Assembly: GCA_017427775.1 (NCBI GenBank)
Contig: JAFRSD010000013.1
Span: 62,001-126,000, forward strand
Direction of reading: 5' to 3'
Length of the DNA stretch: 64,000 nucleotides
Source of the DNA: Lachnospiraceae bacterium
GTDB lineage: Bacteria > Bacillota > Clostridia > Lachnospirales > Lachnospiraceae
Below, in pieces: positions 59,784 to 64,000 of this stretch; position 1 is the first letter of the stretch, and each line of letters opens with the position of its first letter. A program made the position numbers and the translations under genes. Under the pieces are notes generated by a model that saw only the letters and a list, made by a program, of their open reading frames with translations, made no database searches and had not been told where the DNA came from.

Positions 59784-61060
59784 TCCTCGGCGGATTCCTC
59801 CGTTTCCTTCGGCGGGAGGATGATTTTTACGCGGATGACACGGTTCTTGGCAACCAAGTCGGCAACGTAGGTCACATCGTCTTCGGTAATGGTCTCTCCG
59901 GTCGAAGGAAGATGCTCGAGTAAATGGATCAGATGACCGGCAATCGAGTCGTAGTCATCGGATTCGAGCTTCAGGCCGAGTGCCTCATTGATATCGTCCA
60001 GGCGGGCATTTCCGTGAACGAGATAAGTACGGTCGTCAACCTGCTTGATTTCGTCCTCCTCGTCGGCGTCGTATTCGTCGCGGATCTCGCCGACGATCTC
60101 TTCGAGGAGGTCTTCAAGCGTTATGATTCCGGCCGTGGCGCCGTATTCGTCGAGAACAACGGCAATCGTTACGGAGTTTTTACGAAGCTCCGCCAGCAGG
60201 TCGGACGTTTTCTTAAATTCAAAGGTAAAGAAAGGCTTTCTCATCATGTCGGCGACGGAGAAAGCTTTTTTATCGCCGTCGTAACGGAAGAAATCCTTCA
60301 GGAAGAGGATACCGACAACATTGTCGCGGGAGTTCCGGTACACCGGCAGACGGGAGTAGTTGTTCTGCAGGAATGCAGCGACAACCTCGTCATATGCGGC
60401 ATGTACATCGAGAAAATCGACGTCGATTCGCGGAACCATGATATCCTTTGCAATTGAGTCACCGAAATCTACCACGTTGTTGATCATTTCCCGTTCTTCG
60501 CTTTCAATGACGCCTTCCTCATGGCTTACGTCAACATAGGTTAAAAGCTCGTCCTCGGTAATGGTGGCAGTACTTTCTTTATTGAGACGGAACAGGAACA
60601 GAAAGATCTTCGCGAAGCCGTTAACCAGCCAGATCACGGGTGTCATAACCGTCATATAGGCAAGAATGATCGGGGCATAGAACATTGCCATTTTCTCGGA
60701 ATGCAACGAAGCGGCGGTCTTCGGAACGATCTCGCCGAAAATGATAACGAGAAATGTCAGTATGCCAGTGGCAATCGTAAGATAATTGTTCCCGAACTGG
60801 ATATTTACGAATCGTGCGGATAGAGCGGAAGCGGAAAGGTTTACGATGTTGTTGCCGATCAGAATGGCGGAAAGCATCTTCGTATTGTGCTCTTCAAGGC
60901 GTAATACGAGCTTGGCCGCCTTCTTCCCGTCGTCCGCGAGGGAGCGCATGCGCACCCGGTTGACAGAAACCAGAGCGGTTTCCGCAGAAGAAAAGAAAGC
61001 AGATAAAATCAGCAGAATAACAATAGCAACTAAGATCCATTGCGCGTCAGGGTCTAAAAT
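59780..61060 (-). CDS. CNNM/CorC-type (hemolysin family) membrane transporter, ATT start
   Basis: This 426-residue protein has an N-terminal CNNM transmembrane domain, two CBS domains (about residues 205-325, MVPRIDVDFLDV and LDEYGATAGIITLEDLLEEIVG) and a CorC_HlyC C-terminal domain. Family members are thought to move Mg2+ or other divalent cations. The first transmembrane helix (WILVAIVILLILSAFFSSAETALVS) is coded upstream of the GTG at 60955. A GTG start there would remove that helix. In frame, the only start-like codon after an in-frame stop is ATT at 61060, 11 bases after AGGAG. The promoter is at 61128-61156. Confidence 0.85.
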   Translation of the reverse strand: MLDPDAQWILVAIVILLILSAFFSSAETALVSVNRVRMRSLADDGKKAAKLVLRLEEHNTKMLSAILIGNNIVNLSASALSARFVNIQFGNNYLTIATGILTFLVIIFGEIVPKTAASLHSEKMAMFYAPIILAYMTVMTPVIWLVNGFAKIFLFLFRLNKESTATITEDELLTYVDVSHEEGVIESEEREMINNVVDFGDSIAKDIMVPRIDVDFLDVHAAYDEVVAAFLQNNYSRLPVYRNSRDNVVGILFLKDFFRYDGDKKAFSVADMMRKPFFTFEFKKTSDLLAELRKNSVTIAVVLDEYGATAGIITLEDLLEEIVGEIRDEYDADEEDEIKQVDDRTYLVHGNARLDDINEALGLKLESDDYDSIAGHLIHLLEHLPSTGETITEDDVTYVADLVAKNRVIRVKIILPPKETEESAED

Positions 61061-61102
61061 AAAAAATCACACTCCTTTAATGATTTACGCGGCTTAGGCC
61101 GG

Positions 61103-61116
61103 CTCTCTGCAGAGAG
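61103..61116. repeat. 14-bp palindrome in the CNNM leader
   Basis: CTCTCTGCAGAGAG is a perfect 14-bp palindrome, 5-18 bases after the predicted start of the minus-strand transcript. It is a possible operator. Confidence 0.55.
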
Positions 61117-61127
61117 ATAATGCAAAT

Positions 61128-61156
61128 ATTATATATGTTTCTTTCCGGCTTGTCAA
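61128..61156 (-). promoter_or_regulatory. Consensus promoter of the CNNM gene
   Basis: On the minus strand TTGACA (61156-61151), 17 bases and TATAAT (61133-61128), a perfect match. Confidence 0.88.
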
Positions 61157-61187
61157 ATCGGGGGCTTCGTCGCCGAAGAAAAACCTG

Positions 61188-61216
61188 TGGATATTTACCC
61201 CTGTATATGGTATAAT
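61188..61216 (+). promoter_or_regulatory. Promoter of the sufC-sufBD unit
   Basis: TGGATA (61188-61193), 17 bases and TATAAT (61211-61216), with TGG before the -10 (61208-61210), an extended -10. The weak -35 is offset by this extension. Confidence 0.72.
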
Positions 61217-61303
61217 TTACTCTGTTTGAGTATGTAACGGAGTGCGGCAATCGGGAAAGCGTTCATGATGCGGCACTGCGTATGGAATATAAGGAGTTTT
61301 AAG

Positions 61304-62026
61304 ATGCTTGAATTAAAAAATATCAGTTTCCGGGTCGAAGATGAGAACGCCGGAAAGAAGGAAATCATCAAAAACATCAGTTTGACGATTCCCGATAATC
61401 AGTTTGTCGTGCTGACGGGACCGAACGGTGGCGGAAAGTCGACGCTTGCAAGACTTATCGCGGGCATCGAAAAGCCTACGCAAGGACGGATCCTGTTCGA
61501 CGGGCAGGACATTACGGATATCAGTATCACGGAGCGCGCGAAGATGGGCATCGGATTTGCCTTCCAGCAGCCGGTCCGATTCAAGGGAATTACCGTTCGT
61601 GACCTGATCACGCTTGCCGCAGGCGAGAAGATTTCAACGACGACTGCTTGCGAATATCTTTCCGCAGTCGGACTTTGCGCGAGAGATTACATCAACCGTG
61701 AGGTTAACGCGAGCCTTTCCGGCGGCGAGATCAAGCGGATCGAAATCGCGACGCTTCTTGCGAGAAAGACGCCGCTTTCCATTTTCGACGAGCCGGAGGC
61801 TGGAATCGATCTGTGGAGCTTCGGAAACCTGATCAAGATTTTCGAGAGTATTCATAAGGAGCAGAAGGGAACCGTTATCATCATTTCCCACCAGGAACGC
61901 ATTCTGAACATTGCCGACCGCATCGTCGTGATCGCGGACGGCGGAATTCTTTCGGAGGATGCCAGCGCGAAGATGCTTCCGAAGCTGCTCGACCGATCGA
62001 TGGAATGCCAGTTCCATAAAGAGTAG
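61304..62026 (+). CDS. sufC: SufC-like Fe-S assembly ATPase
   Basis: This 240-residue ABC ATPase is of the SufC type: Walker A LTGPNGGGKSTLARLIAG, Q-loop FAFQQPVRFKGI, signature NASLSGGEIKRIEIAT and Walker B LSIFDEPEAGIDL. SufC drives Fe-S cluster assembly on a SufB/SufD scaffold, unlike transporters, and no permease gene is present. ATG 61304 follows AAGGAG. The next gene encodes the scaffold protein. Confidence 0.88.
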   Translation: MLELKNISFRVEDENAGKKEIIKNISLTIPDNQFVVLTGPNGGGKSTLARLIAGIEKPTQGRILFDGQDITDISITERAKMGIGFAFQQPVRFKGITVRDLITLAAGEKISTTTACEYLSAVGLCARDYINREVNASLSGGEIKRIEIATLLARKTPLSIFDEPEAGIDLWSFGNLIKIFESIHKEQKGTVIIISHQERILNIADRIVVIADGGILSEDASAKMLPKLLDRSMECQFHKE

Positions 62027-62122
62027 CACGGCAGCCGGCGGACGGTTTCGCACAGAATGGCGGGCCGGGACGTACGGCCGGCAATACGGAAATGATTCAC
62101 AGAACAAAGGATGGAAAGATAC

Positions 62123-63040
62123 ATGGATGCGATTCAGAAAGAACTGCTGAAGCAGATAGCAGACCTTCACGGGGTACCCGCGGGGGCATATAATTTCCGC
62201 GTAAACGGCGAGGGCGCCGGGCGGAATACGACCGAACATATCGATATCGTTACGAAGACCGACAAGCCCGGCATCGATATCATCATCAAGCCCGGAACGA
62301 AGAACGAGAGCGTGCATATCCCGGTTGTTCTGAGCCAGAGCGGTCTGAAAGAGAGCGTATATAACGACTTTTATATCGGGGAGGACTGCGATGTAACGAT
62401 CATCGCCGGCTGCGGGATCCACAATTCCGGAGACAGTGACTCCGAGCATGACGGAATCCACACATTTTTCGTCGGGAAAAACTCCAGAGTCAAGTACGTC
62501 GAGAAGCATTACGGTGAGGGCGACGGCAAAGGAAGCCGTATCCTCAATCCGCAGACGATCGTGCATATCGACGAGGGCGGACGGCTTGAGATGGATACGG
62601 TGCAGATCAAGGGCGTGGATTCCACGGTACGTACGACCAAGGCCGATCTGAAGGACGGCGCGAACCTCGTGATCCGTGAGAAGATCATGACGCACGGAAC
62701 GCAGTTCGCGAAGACCGATTTTACGGTTGATCTGAACGGCGTCGGATGCGGAGCGGACGTTGTTTCCAGGTCGGTTGCAAAGGGCGAATCCAGACAGGAA
62801 TTCTACTCGATGATCAACGGAAATAACGCGTGCACCGGTCATACCGAGTGCGACGCGATTCTGATGGATCAGGGCAGGGTTGTTGCGACGCCTTCGCTTG
62901 CGGCGAACCATCTGGATGCTTCGCTGATCCATGAGGCGGCTATCGGAAAGATTGCCGGCGAGCAGATCATCAAGTTGATGACGCTCGGACTCACCGAAGA
63001 GGAAGCGGAGCAGCAGATCATCAGCGGCTTCTTAAAGTAG
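62123..63040 (+). CDS. SufB/SufD-family scaffold protein (short SmsB-like)
   Basis: This 305-residue protein has the SufBD beta-helix core: IIAGCGIHNSG, then HIDEGGRLEMDTVQIKG and the C-terminal GHTECDAILMDQGRVVATPSL and LIHEAAIGKIAGEQI. It is much shorter than SufB (about 470) or SufD (about 420) and lacks their N-terminal domains, as in the minimal SmsB proteins. Cys, His and Glu in the C-terminal part could hold a cluster. I chose ATG 62123, with GGAAAG before it. Together with SufC it forms a two-gene unit with no SufS or SufU beside it. Confidence 0.88.
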   Translation: MDAIQKELLKQIADLHGVPAGAYNFRVNGEGAGRNTTEHIDIVTKTDKPGIDIIIKPGTKNESVHIPVVLSQSGLKESVYNDFYIGEDCDVTIIAGCGIHNSGDSDSEHDGIHTFFVGKNSRVKYVEKHYGEGDGKGSRILNPQTIVHIDEGGRLEMDTVQIKGVDSTVRTTKADLKDGANLVIREKIMTHGTQFAKTDFTVDLNGVGCGADVVSRSVAKGESRQEFYSMINGNNACTGHTECDAILMDQGRVVATPSLAANHLDASLIHEAAIGKIAGEQIIKLMTLGLTEEEAEQQIISGFLK

Positions 63041-63061
63041 TATGTATGACCGGGAGAGAGA

Positions 63062-63919
63062 ATGAAACGACTTTTTTTGATATTGGTACTGCTGACGGCG
63101 GTCTGCCTTGCGGGCTGCGGCCGTAAACCGATGAAAGAACCGGAAAAGGAGAACACATTTGCCAAAGAGGGACTGCAGATCCACGTAATTAACCTCGGCA
63201 AAGCGGACGCCATCCTTGTTCTTGCGGACGGAGAGGCGATGCTGATCGACGCCGGCTATACGGAGCAGGGGACGGTCATCACGCAGTATCTGAAAGACCA
63301 CGGTGTCGAGAAACTGAAGTATTTCGTTGCGACGCACGGCGACAAGGACCATGTCGGCGGCGCGGCGGCGGTGATCCGGGAGTTCCCGATCGAGGAGGCG
63401 TTCCTCTCCCCGAAGAAGGAGAATTCGCCCGAATACGCAGCGATGGCGACGGCACTCGGGAAAGCAAAGGCGAAATATACTTTTCCGGAACTTTTGAGCA
63501 CATTTACGCTTGGCAAAGGCACATTTACCGTCCTGGCGCCCGGCAAAAAGGCGCTCGAGGCGGGAACGGACAACGATTCCTCGCTTGTGCTCCGGTACGT
63601 GTACGGCGAGCGCACGGTGCTTTTCATGGGCGATGCGCTTTCGCGGACGGAAAAGGAAATGCGCGAGAACGGTTATGAGTATTCCGCGGAGATTCTGAAG
63701 GTCGGTCATCACGGACAGGGCGACGCGACCACGAAGAAGTTCATTCGCGAGGTGGCGCCGATGTACGCGGTTATCACCTGCAGCAGGACGGAACCCGCCG
63801 ACGAGGATGTCATCAGCGTGCTGAAGGCATTTTCCGTGGAGATCAGGCGGTCGGACGAGAACGGAACGGTTGTATTTCAGACGGACGGAACCAAATGGGA
63901 GGTGACGACGGAGAAATGA
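63062..63919 (+). CDS. Metallo-beta-lactamase-fold lipoprotein (ComEC-like domain)
   Basis: This 285-residue lipoprotein has a lipobox (CLAGCGRK, C19) and a metallo-beta-lactamase-fold domain like the C-terminal part of ComEC: IHVINLGKADAILV, metal site ATHGDKDHVGGAAAV, FMGDAL and VGHHGQGDATT. It may be a secreted nuclease or phosphodiesterase. It lies 21 bases after the SufBD gene. The cdd start overlaps its stop (ATGA). Confidence 0.88.
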   Translation: MKRLFLILVLLTAVCLAGCGRKPMKEPEKENTFAKEGLQIHVINLGKADAILVLADGEAMLIDAGYTEQGTVITQYLKDHGVEKLKYFVATHGDKDHVGGAAAVIREFPIEEAFLSPKKENSPEYAAMATALGKAKAKYTFPELLSTFTLGKGTFTVLAPGKKALEAGTDNDSSLVLRYVYGERTVLFMGDALSRTEKEMRENGYEYSAEILKVGHHGQGDATTKKFIREVAPMYAVITCSRTEPADEDVISVLKAFSVEIRRSDENGTVVFQTDGTKWEVTTEK

Positions 63920-64000
63920 TCAGCGAGAAGATGAAGAAGAAACTGATTACGGAAGCGCTTGAGGCGCGGAAGAACAGCTATTGTAAATATTCCGGCTTTG
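63916..64000 (+). CDS. cdd: Cytidine deaminase (N-terminal part)
   Basis: The first 28 codons are seen before the window ends. LITEALEARKNSYCKYSGF is the usual start of cytidine deaminase, which makes uridine from cytidine; CKYSGF stands for the APYSxF motif. The HAE and PCxxC zinc site would lie beyond the window. The start could be ATG 63916 (overlapping the stop of the lipoprotein gene) or ATG 63931. Confidence 0.82.
   Translation, partial: MISEKMKKKLITEALEARKNSYCKYSGF

Noticed and set aside
1-64000. tRNA, rRNA, CRISPR, transposon or prophage genes
   Set aside because: I looked for characteristic stems, regular direct repeats, transposase and integrase motifs and saw none that I can support.

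Overview
The window is about 64 kb of bacterial chromosome with moderate G+C. Gene families and order point to a spore-forming Clostridia, most likely Lachnospiraceae-like. The evidence is an IspH-ribosomal protein S1 fusion, the order rpmB-Asp23-DAK kinase-recG, a gerW homologue next to a DUF2953 gene, a five-gene biotin-dependent sodium-pump decarboxylase operon, and a LexA box of the Gram-positive GAAC-N4-GTTC type before recA. The genus cannot be fixed from sequence alone. I saw no tRNA, rRNA, CRISPR array, insertion sequence, prophage or replication origin.

Layout. 1-11.8 kb is a dense housekeeping run on the + strand: rimO (partial), pgsA, a continuous flavoprotein-cytidylate kinase frame, ispH-rpsA, then plsX, acpP, rnc, smc and ftsY. 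11.8-15.9 kb is accessory: a Dabb protein, an HExxH lipoprotein, a GNAT acetyltransferase and the first of four YD-repeat-like membrane-anchored paralogues. 16-18 kb is recA-recX behind a LexA-type operator. 18.1-23.4 kb is the decarboxylase/transcarboxylase operon. 23.4-31.2 kb holds a serine hydrolase, a phosphotransferase, an alpha/beta hydrolase, a membrane-anchored serpin, an orphan sugar-binding lipoprotein and a cysteine desulfurase. 31.2-33.5 kb has two tandem YD paralogues. 33.5-37.4 kb pairs a GGDEF protein with a 7TM HD-GYP protein, so synthesis and breakdown of cyclic di-GMP are encoded together. 37.5-42.9 kb is the most variable part: an InlB-type repeat protein, a zinc-ribbon lipoprotein frame split by an in-frame stop, an A+T-rich secreted Cys-rich protein, a PIN/Phd toxin-antitoxin pair and the fourth YD paralogue. 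42.8-45.5 kb (minus) carries a PHP phosphatase and rqcH. 45.5-50 kb is a run of mostly uncharacterised genes from a consensus promoter to gerW. 50-54.7 kb is rpmB-Asp23-DAK-recG. 54.7-59.5 kb is a pair of very large membrane proteins (one with the DUF2298 YYY signature). 59.6-64 kb has a 56-residue membrane protein, a CNNM/CorC transporter that seems to start at ATT, a minimal two-gene SufC-SufBD Fe-S unit, a metallo-beta-lactamase-fold lipoprotein and the start of cytidine deaminase.

Most worth a second look: the YD paralogue family with a shared C-terminal signature; the flavoprotein-Cmk frame with an internal Shine-Dalgarno; the HD-GYP protein with a duplicated C-terminal domain; the decarboxylase operon that combines 12S-, 5S- and 1.3S-like transcarboxylase parts with a sodium pump; and the stop-interrupted zinc-ribbon lipoprotein.
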